A program made the position numbers and the translations under genes. 64,000 nucleotides of DNA, from NCBI GenBank assembly GCA_038246545.1, contig JBBRVW010000024.1:6576-70575 (forward strand), written 5' to 3'. This stretch comes from JBBRVW01 sp038246545 (lineage in GTDB: Bacteria > Actinomycetota > Actinomycetes > JACCUZ01). Positions 34,008 to 41,761 of the stretch are shown piece by piece (position 1 is the first letter of the stretch; each line of letters begins with the position of its first letter). The notes beneath the pieces were generated by a model. It was not told where the DNA came from, ran no database searches, and saw only the letters and a program-made list of their open reading frames with translations.

Positions 34008-34182
34008 CCCGCCCTCCCCCCCCGGGCGCCCCGCGCCCCGCGCCAAGATCCTTTGTGCGCCGACACACCGCGCCGCCGGCGTGTCCGGTGTGTCGCCGCA
34101 CATTCGGGTGGGGGATGGCGCCGCGCGCCGCCCGGCCACGGCCACCGGGTGCGGGCGTCGCGGGGACCGTACGCTCGGGACC

Positions 34183-34398
34183 GTGCCTCGAACCCGCCGC
34201 AGCCCGCGCTACGCGGCCTTCCTGGTCACCGGTGCGGTGGTCGGGCTGGTCGTCGCCCTGGTGCTCGCGTTCGGTCCCGGCTCGACCGTGGACGACCCCC
34301 GTCGGCTGCTCGCGTACCTCTGCGCGCTGCTGGCCGGGATCGGTGCCCTGCTCGGCGGTGCCGTGGCCGTCCTCGTCGAGGGCCGTCGACGCTCCTGA
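34183..34398 (+). CDS. Small two-helix membrane protein upstream of purF
   Basis: A 71-residue protein with a basic N-terminus and two hydrophobic helices (about residues 12-30 and 44-64) separated by a short polar turn containing STVDDPRR. It is likely a small inner-membrane protein; no family is recognised. The GTG at 34183 lies 7 bases after TACGCT (34170-34175), so it is leaderless. The 291 bases between its stop and purF contain only a GGCCCCGT/ACGGGGCC inverted repeat near 34431-34470 and the purF promoter. Confidence 0.65.
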   Translation: MPRTRRSPRYAAFLVTGAVVGLVVALVLAFGPGSTVDDPRRLLAYLCALLAGIGALLGGAVAVLVEGRRRS

Positions 34399-34689
34399 GC
34401 GGCTCCCCGGACGGGCCGAGAGCGAGAGCGGCCCCGTTGAAGCGCCGGGAAGCGGTCGCCGGACGGGGCCACTTCGCTCGCATCACCCCGCGAGGGCCGC
34501 TCGAGGACGGCGGGACGCGGCAACCTGCCTCCGTGTCCCGGCTGCTCTGCCATGAGTCCCGTCCTGCGCGAGCGGGGGTATGGGCGAGCTGACCGCCCCG
34601 CCGCTCGTCGCGGGAGAAGTCGTTCGGCAGGCGGGACGCGGGGTGGCGGTCGTCCGGGGCCGCCCGGGCAGCCCCGTAGACTCGGGGCC

Positions 34690-36288
34690 GTGCCCGGTGG
34701 CGACGGACGGCTGAACCTCGACCTCGACCCCTCCGACCGCGGACCCCAGGACTCCTGCGGGGTCTTCGGCGTCTGGACGGGGGACCGCTCCGGCGACGAC
34801 CCCACCGAAGTCGCGAAGCTCACCTACTTCGGTCTGTACGCCCTGCAGCACCGTGGCCAGGAGTCGGCCGGCATCGCGGTGAGCAACGGCTCGCAGATCC
34901 TCGTCTACAAGGACATGGGCCTGGTGGCGCAGGTCTTCGACGAGGGGCACCTCGGCGCCCTGCGCGGCCACCTCGCGATCGGCCACACCCGCTACTCGAC
35001 CACCGGCTCCAGCGTGTGGGAAAACGCCCAGCCCACCTTCCGTTCCACGGCGGCCGGCTCGATCGCGCTGGGCCACAACGGCAACCTCACCAACACCCGC
35101 GACCTGCTCGAGCTGGTCGAGAAGCGCGCGGCCGAGAGCGGCCAGCTCAGCTACGAGGGCGCGGCGCCCACCGCCGAGGAGACCCGCCGCTGGCGCGACG
35201 GCATGCGCGCCCGCCACTCCGCGCTGCACTCCACCACCGACACCGAGATCGTCACGGCGCTGCTGGCGTCGTACCCCGACCACTCGCTGGAGCAGGCGGC
35301 GCTCGACGTCCTGCCGCAGCTGCGCGGCGCGTTCTCGCTGGTCTTCATGGACGAGGAGACGCTGTACGCCGCCCGCGACCCGCAGGGCATCCGGCCGCTC
35401 GTGCTCGGCCGGCTCGAGCGGGGCTGGGTCGTCGCCAGCGAGACCGCGGCGCTGGACATCGTCGGCGCCGCCCAGGTCCGCGAGATCGAGCCCGGCGAGC
35501 TGATCTCGATCGACGCGCACGGCCTGCGGTCGTCGCGGTTCGCCGACGCCGAGCCGAAGGGCTGCCTGTTCGAGTACGTCTACCTGGCGCGGCCGGACAC
35601 CAAGATCGCCGGCCGGTCCGTGCACGCCACTCGCGTCGAGGTCGGCCGCCGGCTCGCGGTAGAGGCCCCGACCGTCGCCGACCTGGTCATCCCGGTGCCG
35701 GAGTCCGGCACGCCCGCCGCGGTCGGCTACTCGCAGGGCAGCGGTATCCCCTACGGCCTCGGCCTGGTGAAGAACTCCTACGTCGGCCGCACCTTCATCC
35801 AGCCCAGCCAGACCATCCGGCAGCTCGGCATCCGGCTCAAGCTCAACCCGCTGCGCGAGGTGATCGCGGGCCAGCGGCTGGTCGTGGTCGACGACTCGAT
35901 CGTGCGCGGCAACACCCAACGCGCGCTGGTGCGGATGCTGCGCGAGGCCGGCGCCGCCGAGGTGCACGTCCGCATCTCCTCGCCCCCGGTGAAGTGGCCA
36001 TGCTTCTACGGCATCGACTTCGCCTCGCCGGCCGAGCTGATCGCGAACGGCCTCACCATCGACGAGATCCGCACCTCGATCGACGCCGACTCGCTGGCGT
36101 ACATCTCGCTCGAGGGCCTGGTCGCCGCCACCGAGCAGCCGACGGAGAACCTCTGCCGCGCCTGCTTCGACGGGGTCTACCCGGTCGAGCTGCCCGAGCC
36201 CGAGCTGCTCGGCAAGCACCTGCTCGAGGTCGAGCCGGCCTCGCTGCTCGGCGGGGCCGGCGCCGCCGACGCGCTCACCCGCCCGTGA
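34690..36288 (+). CDS. purF: Amidophosphoribosyltransferase PurF
   Basis: PurF makes phosphoribosylamine from PRPP and glutamine, the committed first step of purine synthesis. The 532-residue protein carries a short propeptide that would be removed to expose the N-terminal nucleophile Cys in DSCGVFGVW (Cys near residue 19). Other landmarks are ALQHRGQESAGIA, GHTRYSTTG, and the PRPP-binding VVVDDSIVRGNT near residue 400. Cysteines at KGCLFEY, WPCFYGID and NLCRACFDG are consistent with the 4Fe-4S cluster of the Bacillus-type enzyme. The GTG at 34690 is 7 bases after TAGACT (34677-34682). It overlaps purM. Confidence 0.97.
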   Translation: MPGGDGRLNLDLDPSDRGPQDSCGVFGVWTGDRSGDDPTEVAKLTYFGLYALQHRGQESAGIAVSNGSQILVYKDMGLVAQVFDEGHLGALRGHLAIGHTRYSTTGSSVWENAQPTFRSTAAGSIALGHNGNLTNTRDLLELVEKRAAESGQLSYEGAAPTAEETRRWRDGMRARHSALHSTTDTEIVTALLASYPDHSLEQAALDVLPQLRGAFSLVFMDEETLYAARDPQGIRPLVLGRLERGWVVASETAALDIVGAAQVREIEPGELISIDAHGLRSSRFADAEPKGCLFEYVYLARPDTKIAGRSVHATRVEVGRRLAVEAPTVADLVIPVPESGTPAAVGYSQGSGIPYGLGLVKNSYVGRTFIQPSQTIRQLGIRLKLNPLREVIAGQRLVVVDDSIVRGNTQRALVRMLREAGAAEVHVRISSPPVKWPCFYGIDFASPAELIANGLTIDEIRTSIDADSLAYISLEGLVAATEQPTENLCRACFDGVYPVELPEPELLGKHLLEVEPASLLGGAGAADALTRP

Positions 36289-37349
36289 CCGCCCCGCAGG
36301 GCGCGAGCTACGCCGCCGCCGGCGTCGACATCGAGGCCGGCGACCGCGCCGTCGAGCTGATGAAGGCCTGGGTCGCGAAGGCGTCCCGCCCCGAGGTGGT
36401 CGGCGGCATCGGCGGCTTCGCGGGGCTGTTCGACGCCAGCGCACTCACGTCCTACCGCCGGCCGCTGCTGGCGAGCTCCACCGACGGCGTCGGCACCAAG
36501 GTCGCCATCGCGGCGGCCGCCGACCGGCACGACACCATCGGCCACGACCTGGTCGGCATGGTCGTCGACGACCTCGTGGTGTGCGGTGCCGAGCCGCTGT
36601 TCATGACCGACTACATCGCCTGCGGCCAGGTCGTGCCGGAGCGCATCGCGAGCATCGTCAAGGGGATCGCGGAGGGCTGCGTCCTCGCCGGCTGTGCGCT
36701 GGTTGGCGGCGAGACCGCCGAGCACCCCGGCCTCCTCGGCCCCGACGAGTACGACGTGGCCGGTGCCGCCACCGGTGTCGTCGAGGCCGACTCCCTGCTG
36801 GGGCCGGGCCGGGTCCGGGCCGGCGACGTGCTCGTCGCGATGTCGTCGTCCGGGCTGCACTCCAACGGCTACTCCCTGGTGCGGCACGTGCTGCTCTCGT
36901 CGGCCGGGGCCGGCTGGCGGCTGGACCGCGAGGTGCCCGAGCTGGGTCGCCCGCTGGTCGACGAGCTGCTCGAGCCGACCCGCATCTACGCGCTCGACGC
37001 CCTCGCGCTGGTCGCCGGGGTCGAGGTGCACGCGATGAGCCACGTCACCGGCGGCGGCCTCGCCGCGAACCTCGCCCGCGTCCTGCCCCAGCACCTGTCG
37101 GCGTACGTCGACCGCGGCACGTGGACCCCGCAGCCGGTGTTCGGCGTGGTGCAGGAGGTCGGCGGCATCGCCGAGGCCGAGCTCGAGCGCACCCTCAACC
37201 GGGGCGTCGGCATGGTGGCCGTCGTGCCGGCGGACGTCGCCGACGCCGCGGTGGCGCTGCTCACCGGCCGCGGTCTACCGGCGTGGGTCGCCGGCGAGGT
37301 GAGTACGGGCGACGGCTCCGTGACTCTCCGGGGCAGCCACCCCGCCTGA
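36285..37349 (+). CDS. purM: AIR synthetase PurM
   Basis: PurM closes the imidazole ring of FGAM, with ATP, to give AIR (step five). The 354-residue protein has YAAAGVDIEAGDRAV at the start, GGFAGLFD near residue 43, LASSTDGVGTKVAIA near 60, and GHDLVGMVVDDLVVCGAEPL near 85. MSHVTGGGLAANLARVLP near 250 is a conserved late motif. The GTG at 36285 overlaps the purF stop (GTGA). The unit ends at the GATCACG hairpin at 37454. Confidence 0.97.
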   Translation: MTAPQGASYAAAGVDIEAGDRAVELMKAWVAKASRPEVVGGIGGFAGLFDASALTSYRRPLLASSTDGVGTKVAIAAAADRHDTIGHDLVGMVVDDLVVCGAEPLFMTDYIACGQVVPERIASIVKGIAEGCVLAGCALVGGETAEHPGLLGPDEYDVAGAATGVVEADSLLGPGRVRAGDVLVAMSSSGLHSNGYSLVRHVLLSSAGAGWRLDREVPELGRPLVDELLEPTRIYALDALALVAGVEVHAMSHVTGGGLAANLARVLPQHLSAYVDRGTWTPQPVFGVVQEVGGIAEAELERTLNRGVGMVAVVPADVADAAVALLTGRGLPAWVAGEVSTGDGSVTLRGSHPA

Positions 37350-37453
37350 CCCTGCCCGATGCGCGCCTGACCGGGCCCGAGCCGGCGAGGCCGTCACTGG
37401 ATCCGGGCCTGACCGTGGCGTCCTGGGGTCGACCGCGGCATGCACGCCACTGT

Positions 37454-37493
37454 CGCCCCCAGTCGATCACGGGACCGTGATCAACTGGGGGCG
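37454..37493. terminator. Long GATCACG-family hairpin after purM
   Basis: Bases 37454-37472 pair with 37475-37493 over 19 positions with one C-A mismatch and a 2-base loop (GA). The core is GATCACGG-GA-CCGTGATC with GC-rich outer arms. It lies between converging purM and the DUF3073 gene and would terminate both. Confidence 0.75.
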
Positions 37494-37533
37494 GCGCAGG
37501 CGGGGTGAGGTGGTGCGCAGAGGGTGGGGTGGG

Positions 37534-37716
37534 TCAGCGGCTCTCGCCGGCTGCCCACTCGTCGTACTCGTCCTTCTCCGTCTCGGTCATGTCCGACCGC
37601 TCGACGGAACCGGATGCGAGCTCGCGTTGCAGCGCCGCGAAATCGGTGCCCTGCGAGCTGTACTTCAGCTCGCGAGCAACCTTGGTCTGCTTCGCCTTGG
37701 CTCGGCCGCGCCCCAT
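37534..37716 (-). CDS. DUF3073 family small basic/acidic protein
   Basis: A 60-residue protein of the DUF3073 family, conserved in actinobacteria near purM and of unknown function. The opening MGRGRAKAKQTKVARELKYS is its signature. The remainder is polar and ends in DEYDEWAAGESR. GAGGGGG precedes the ATG at 37716 by about 7 bases. The basic N-terminus suggests nucleic-acid contact, which is inference. Confidence 0.88.
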   Translation of the reverse strand: MGRGRAKAKQTKVARELKYSSQGTDFAALQRELASGSVERSDMTETEKDEYDEWAAGESR

Positions 37717-37839
37717 GGCTCGACCCCCTCATGAGTCAACGGGGCGGCCAGCGCGTGGCGGCCCCGGGTTCAGTGTCTCTTCGTGGGTGCAACGGTACAT
37801 GGCGCCCGGGTGTTCCGGCATCCCGCCGAGCCGGTGGTC

Positions 37840-37969
37840 CGGCCGCTGGACCGCGAGGTCGCCCGCCGACCCGACGTCGGCCCCGGGTCAGGCCGGCCGA
37901 CCGGCAGCCGGCGGCCGCTGGACCTCGGCCCGCCATCGGCCCGCCGCCGGCCCCGGGTCAGGCCGGCCG
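37840..37969. repeat. Imperfect tandem duplication of about 70 bp at the dehydrogenase 3' end
   Basis: A 22-base sequence beginning CGGCCCCGGGTCAGG occurs at 37878-37899 and again at 37948-37969, offset by 70. CGGCCGCTGGACC recurs at 37840-37852 and 37912-37924, offset by 72. The second copy contains the dehydrogenase stop codon. The 241-base gap 37717-37957 contains nothing else I can identify. Confidence 0.65.
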
Positions 37970-39052
37970 GGCGGCCGCGTCCATCCGGCGCTCGGCCAGC
38001 CGGTCGGCCGCCGTGGCCGGCGAGATCCCCTCGTCGGTGGCGGTCGCCAGCACCCGGGCGGTGGTCGCGAAGATCTCCCCGGCCTTGGCCCGGGCCCGCT
38101 CGAAGGAGAAGCCGTGCAGCTCGTCGGCGACCTGGATCACGCCGCCGGCGTTCACGCAGTAGTCCGGGGCGTAGAGGATGCCGCGCCCGGCCAGCAGCGC
38201 CTCCACCCCCGGGTGCGCCAGCTGGTTGTTGGCCCCGCCGCAGACCAGACGGGCGGACAGCGTCGCCACCACCTCGTCGGTCAGGGCGTGCCCCAGGGCG
38301 CACGGCGAGTAGACGTCGAGGTCCGCGGCGACCAGCTCGTCGGTGTCGTCGACGACCTGCACCGACGGCTGCGCGGCGGAGACCGCGGCCACCGCCGCCT
38401 CGGACACGTCGGTGACCACCACGGTCGCGCCGTCCTCGACGAGGCGCGCCGCGAGGTGCCTGCCGACCTTGCCCACTCCGGCGATGCCGACGGTGCGGCC
38501 CGCGAGGGTCGGCGTGCCCCAGAGGTGCTCCGCCCCGGCGCGCATCCCCTGGAACACGCCGAACGCCGTGAGCACCGACGAGTCCCCGGCGCCGCCTTTC
38601 TCGGGGGACCGCCCGGTCGCGAACCGGGTCGCGCGCGCGACGACGTCCATGTCCGCGACGTAGGTACCGACGTCGCAGGCGGTGACGTACCGCCCGCCGA
38701 GCCCGTCGAGGAAGCGCCCGTAGGCGAGCAGCAGCGCCTCGGACTTGTCGGTGGCCGGGTCACCGACGATGACGGCCTTGCCACCGCCGTGGTCGAGGCC
38801 GGCCAGTGCGTTCTTGTAGGCCATCGCCCGCGACAGCTCGAGGACGTCGGTCAGGGCGGCCGCCTCGTCGGCGTAGGGGTAGAACCGGGTGCCGCCCAGT
38901 GCCGGCCCGAGCGCCGTCGAGTAGATGCCGACGATCACCCGCAGCCCGGTCGCGTCGTCGGCGCCGAACACCACCTGCTCGTGAGCGTGCCGCGCGCCCG
39001 GGTGGGGGCCGAAGACGGGACCGGTGACGGGACGGGCGACGGGCTGCGGCAC
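37958..39052 (-). CDS. Leu/Val/Phe (Glu/Leu/Phe/Val family) amino-acid dehydrogenase
   Basis: A 364-residue NAD+-dependent oxidative deaminase of the Glu/Leu/Phe/Val dehydrogenase family, matching leucine or valine dehydrogenase in length. GGTRFYPYADEAAAL begins the catalytic domain. AYKNALAGLDHGGGKAVIVGD near residue 78 (quoted in part: KNALAGLDHGGGKAV) contains the two catalytic lysines. VTACDVGTYVADMD near 120 holds the catalytic Asp. GIAGVGKVGRHLAARL near 190 is the Rossmann loop. It opens catabolism of branched-chain amino acids to keto acids. The GTG at 39052 lies 6 bases after TAGGGT on the minus strand, an arm of the symmetric promoter at 39059. Confidence 0.9.
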   Translation of the reverse strand: MPQPVARPVTGPVFGPHPGARHAHEQVVFGADDATGLRVIVGIYSTALGPALGGTRFYPYADEAAALTDVLELSRAMAYKNALAGLDHGGGKAVIVGDPATDKSEALLLAYGRFLDGLGGRYVTACDVGTYVADMDVVARATRFATGRSPEKGGAGDSSVLTAFGVFQGMRAGAEHLWGTPTLAGRTVGIAGVGKVGRHLAARLVEDGATVVVTDVSEAAVAAVSAAQPSVQVVDDTDELVAADLDVYSPCALGHALTDEVVATLSARLVCGGANNQLAHPGVEALLAGRGILYAPDYCVNAGGVIQVADELHGFSFERARAKAGEIFATTARVLATATDEGISPATAADRLAERRMDAAARPA

Positions 39053-39058
39053 CGGGTC

Positions 39059-39077
39059 ACCCTACGAGCCGTAGGGT
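39059..39077. promoter_or_regulatory. Symmetric divergent promoter with -10 elements as inverted-repeat arms
   Basis: ACCCTACG-AGC-CGTAGGGT is a perfect inverted repeat. Its right arm holds TAGGGT (39072-39077), 6 bases before the GTG at 39084. Its left arm holds TAGGGT on the minus strand (39064-39059), 6 bases before the GTG at 39052. The two leaderless genes therefore have mirror-image promoters. Confidence 0.65.
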
Positions 39078-39083
39078 CGGGGC

Positions 39084-39974
39084 GTGCCGCGACGTCAGGG
39101 CTCCGGGGGCTCCCAGGGCAAGGTCCCGCATCCGTACGCCGCCTACCTCCGGGTCTACGAGCCGCTGACCGCGTTCGCCGGCGCCGAGCGCACCGGGTGG
39201 GAGGAGTACGCCCGCGACGGCGCGCGGGCGGTTGCCCGCGCGGACCGGCTGGTCGCCGAGCACCGCACCTCGCTGGCCGGCGTGATCTCGGTGCCCCCGC
39301 GGCCGGTGCCCACCGACGAGGCGCGGGACGCGTTCGTCCTCGAGGTCGAGGGGCTGCTGCACGTCTGCCCGGTCCAGACCCGGCTACGGTCATGGGTGGC
39401 GCTCGGCCAGTTCCGCGACGGGCTGCCCGACCCGGTCCTGCACGCCTTCGTGCCGCCGGCGTCGCTGGCCCGTGCCGATGCCGACCACCAGGCCTGGGGC
39501 GAGGCCGAGGTCGGCTCCGCACTGCGCATCCTCACCGCGACCTGGTCGGTGCCGCTCCCGTGGTTCGTCCCGTTCGCCCCGGCCGACCGGGTTCTCGCCG
39601 AGGAAGGCGACGGCGCCGGCCCCGCCGGTGTACCCACCGTCGTGCACCGCACGCGGATGTCGGCCGCCCGCCGCCGCGTCGCCCGGGCGCTGCGCACCCT
39701 CACCCTGCACCTCGGCGACCTCGACGTCGTCGAGGAGGTGGAGGAGCTCGGCCGGTGGCTGGAGGAGTTCCACGCGCGGTCCTGGCTGGAGCTGGACTAC
39801 GCCGGCCTGGCCCGGCTGCTCGGGCCCGACGGCGTCGCCTCGGACACCTCGGTCGCCGACGTGGCCGCCTCGGTGGCGGCGCTCGCCGCCGGCGACGAGG
39901 AGGGCGCGAGGCTCACCTACCGGTCGGTGGCGGACCGGTGGGCGGCCGTGGCGGTCTTCGAGCACGCGAACTGA
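39084..39974 (+). CDS. Conserved actinobacterial hypothetical protein next to bldC
   Basis: A 296-residue soluble protein with no signal or membrane segment. It resembles uncharacterised actinobacterial proteins that commonly sit between a leucine/valine dehydrogenase gene and bldC. Visible segments are PYAAYLRVYEPLTAF, HVCPVQTRLRSWVALGQF, SVPLPWFVPFAPADR, and MSAARRRVARALRTLTLHL, followed by a helical C-terminus rich in Glu and Ala. No catalytic motif stands out. The GTG at 39084 is leaderless by spacing from TAGGGT. The 240 bases after it lead to bldC and hold its regulatory repeats. Confidence 0.8.
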   Translation: MPRRQGSGGSQGKVPHPYAAYLRVYEPLTAFAGAERTGWEEYARDGARAVARADRLVAEHRTSLAGVISVPPRPVPTDEARDAFVLEVEGLLHVCPVQTRLRSWVALGQFRDGLPDPVLHAFVPPASLARADADHQAWGEAEVGSALRILTATWSVPLPWFVPFAPADRVLAEEGDGAGPAGVPTVVHRTRMSAARRRVARALRTLTLHLGDLDVVEEVEELGRWLEEFHARSWLELDYAGLARLLGPDGVASDTSVADVAASVAALAAGDEEGARLTYRSVADRWAAVAVFEHAN

Positions 39975-40099
39975 GCCCACCGTCGTCGGTCACGCACCGT
40001 GAGCGCGCGAGTACCGATGGCCCGGCTGCAGGCGGGGAGCGACGCCGCGATCGTCACGCTGAGCCACCCGGACGGGGACCCGGCCTAGTCCCGCGTGGC

Positions 40100-40155
40100 T
40101 ATGCCGGGTATGGCCCGTTCGGGCCATTTCGGACATCCCGCCCATCGGGCACCAT
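40100..40155 (+). promoter_or_regulatory. 9-bp-phased AT steps and palindrome upstream of bldC
   Basis: AT dinucleotides occur at 40101, 40110, 40126, 40135, 40144 and 40154, mostly 9 bases apart (with TT at 40118 filling the gap), in otherwise GC-rich DNA. ATGGCCCG-TT-CGGGCCAT (40110-40127) is a perfect 8-bp palindrome in the middle. BldC from Streptomyces binds arrays of short direct repeats head to tail, so this may be an autoregulatory site. Confidence 0.4.
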
Positions 40156-40214
40156 TGGTGGAGAGATCCGAGGACTCTCGGACCTTACCCATCGAGGCTG
40201 AAGGAAACGGCCCC

Positions 40215-40421
40215 ATGACGACGCGAATGCCCGACGCTGAGCCCCTGTTGACCCCTGCCGAGGTCGCCACCATGTTCCGCGTGGACCCGAAGACGGTGAC
40301 GCGCTGGGCCAAGGCCGGCAAGCTCACCTCGATCCGCACCCTCGGCGGCCATCGCCGCTACCGCGAGTCCGAGGTGCGCGCCCTGCTGGCGGGCATCCCG
40401 ACCCAGCGCTCCGAGGGCTGA
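40215..40421 (+). CDS. bldC: BldC, MerR-like developmental regulator
   Basis: A 68-residue single-domain MerR-like DNA-binding protein. LLTPAEVATMFRVDPKTVTR and WAKAGKLTSIRTLGGHRRYR are nearly identical to Streptomyces BldC. There it holds back the onset of sporulation by binding direct repeats cooperatively; it lacks the effector-binding and dimerisation parts of full MerR proteins. AAGGAAA lies about 9 bases before the ATG at 40215. Orthologues are present in many non-sporulating actinobacteria, so presence here does not prove development. Confidence 0.95.
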   Translation: MTTRMPDAEPLLTPAEVATMFRVDPKTVTRWAKAGKLTSIRTLGGHRRYRESEVRALLAGIPTQRSEG

Positions 40422-40496
40422 CCGCCCGCACCGAGATCTCCCAGCGCCGCGCTGCCCGTCACCTCGGGCGGCGCGGCGCTGTCGTCCCCTCCGCCC

Positions 40497-40826
40497 GGTC
40501 GTGGCGCGGGGCCGACGCTCGACGCGGCCGCGCGCCACCCCTGGCGCGTCATCGGCACTGGGCAGCGGCCGCCGCCGTCCTCCCCGGCCGGCACGTCGGC
40601 GGCAGCCGCAACGACGACGACGTCCCCGGCACCAGCAGCCGGCGCGATCACGATGATCGGCATCGCGCTGGCGATCGCGGTGGACGCCACCTTCGTGCGG
40701 CTGGTCCTGGTACCGGCGACGATGACGCTGCTCGGCGCTCGCGACGGGTACCTCCCCGCGCGGCTGGACAGCGTCCCGCCTGAGGTCGACGCCCACGGCG
40801 CCGCGCCCGGCCCGGCCGGCGTCTGA
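40497..40826 (+). pseudogene. Remnant of an MMPL family transporter
   Basis: The frame ending at TGA 40824-40826 encodes a piece that looks like the C-terminal end of an MMPL/RND exporter: ITMIGIALAIAVDATFVRLV followed by LVPATMTLLGARDGYLPARL. MMPL proteins end with a segment of the type VDATxVRxxLVPAxMxLLG and a WLPRWL motif. Upstream in the same frame is AARHPWRVIG, which resembles an MMPL N-terminus. The 600 or so residues expected between are absent, so the gene was probably internally deleted. The 463-base stretch 40422-40884 holds no other gene. Confidence 0.55.
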
Positions 40827-40884
40827 CCCGGGTGGCCACCCCTGTCCGGGCCCTCACCCGGCCCGGACGGCGGGTACGCCGGTG

Positions 40885-41541
40885 TCAGCCGGCAGCGCCC
40901 GCGCGGCGGGCGCTGAGCAGCACGGCGGCGAGCACCGCGAAGGCACCGGCCGAGACCCGGTCGACGACCTTCATCCGCACGGCCGGCAGCACCCGGCGCA
41001 GCGAACCGCCGGCCAGCGCCCAGCACGAGTCGAGGCAGGCGGCCAGCACGATGAACAGCAGCCCGAACACCAGCAGCTGAGCCCACGCCGGCCCGCCGCC
41101 GTCAGTGACGAACTGCGGGAGGAAGGCCAGGTAGAACACGGCCGTCTTGGGGTTGAGGGCACCGACCAGCAGGCCGCGTACGAACGACGCCCCCGGTCGC
41201 GTCTCCGGCGCCCCCGCCGGGCGCAGCTCGGCCAGGCTGGTGCTGTCCTCGCGTCGTGCGCTGCGCCACGACTGCACGGCGAGCCAGACCAGCCAGGCCG
41301 CGCCGAGCACCTTGACCGCGGTGAACGCCTCGGCGCTCGCGGCCACGACCGCCGAGAGACCGACGACGGCGCCCAGCACGTGCACGAGGTAACCGGTCTC
41401 GACGCCGGCGGTCGCGGCCAGCCCGGACCGGCGGCCGGCGCGCAGCGTGGTGGCGAGGACGAACGCGACCGAGGGGCCGGGGAACAGGATGAGCGGAAGG
41501 CTGGCGGCGGCGAACAGCAGCACCGAGCGAGTGGTCACCAT
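40885..41541 (-). CDS. LysE/RhtB family amino-acid exporter
   Basis: A 218-residue membrane protein of the LysE/RhtB translocator family, which exports lysine, threonine, homoserine or similar amino acids. Six hydrophobic segments are predicted, with the conserved FPGPSVAFVLATTLRAGRRSG near residue 20 (given in part: FPGPSVAFVLATTLRAG). GLLVGALNPKTAVFYLAFLP near 128 is a hallmark loop. GAGAGGA is a ribosome site about 8 bases before the ATG at 41541. The substrate cannot be told. Confidence 0.9.
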   Translation of the reverse strand: MVTTRSVLLFAAASLPLILFPGPSVAFVLATTLRAGRRSGLAATAGVETGYLVHVLGAVVGLSAVVAASAEAFTAVKVLGAAWLVWLAVQSWRSARREDSTSLAELRPAGAPETRPGASFVRGLLVGALNPKTAVFYLAFLPQFVTDGGGPAWAQLLVFGLLFIVLAACLDSCWALAGGSLRRVLPAVRMKVVDRVSAGAFAVLAAVLLSARRAGAAG

Positions 41542-41761
41542 GGGCCGTCCTCTCCGCCGTGTCTCCTCGCGGACGGTACTCGCGGGCTCGCGGCTGACGC
41601 ACCCGACTTCGGGCCGCCAGCGTCGCCCCGAGGGTCGTCACCGGATCGTCACGGGACCGCAACGCGGCCCTGTGCATGCCCGCCGGGCCGTCGGGCAGCC
41701 GTACCCGGAGGCCGTCGGACGACGCCGGCCCCCCGGGGCTGCCGACGAGGAGGTCATGCAG

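Noticed and set aside
34483..36444. A 653-codon open frame antisense to purF
   Set aside because: It is a shadow of purF with Arg/Gly/Ala-rich composition only.
40017..40088. A 23-codon frame (starting MARLQAGSDAAIV) before bldC
   Set aside because: It is short, has no ribosome site or promoter spacing, and no recognised homology.
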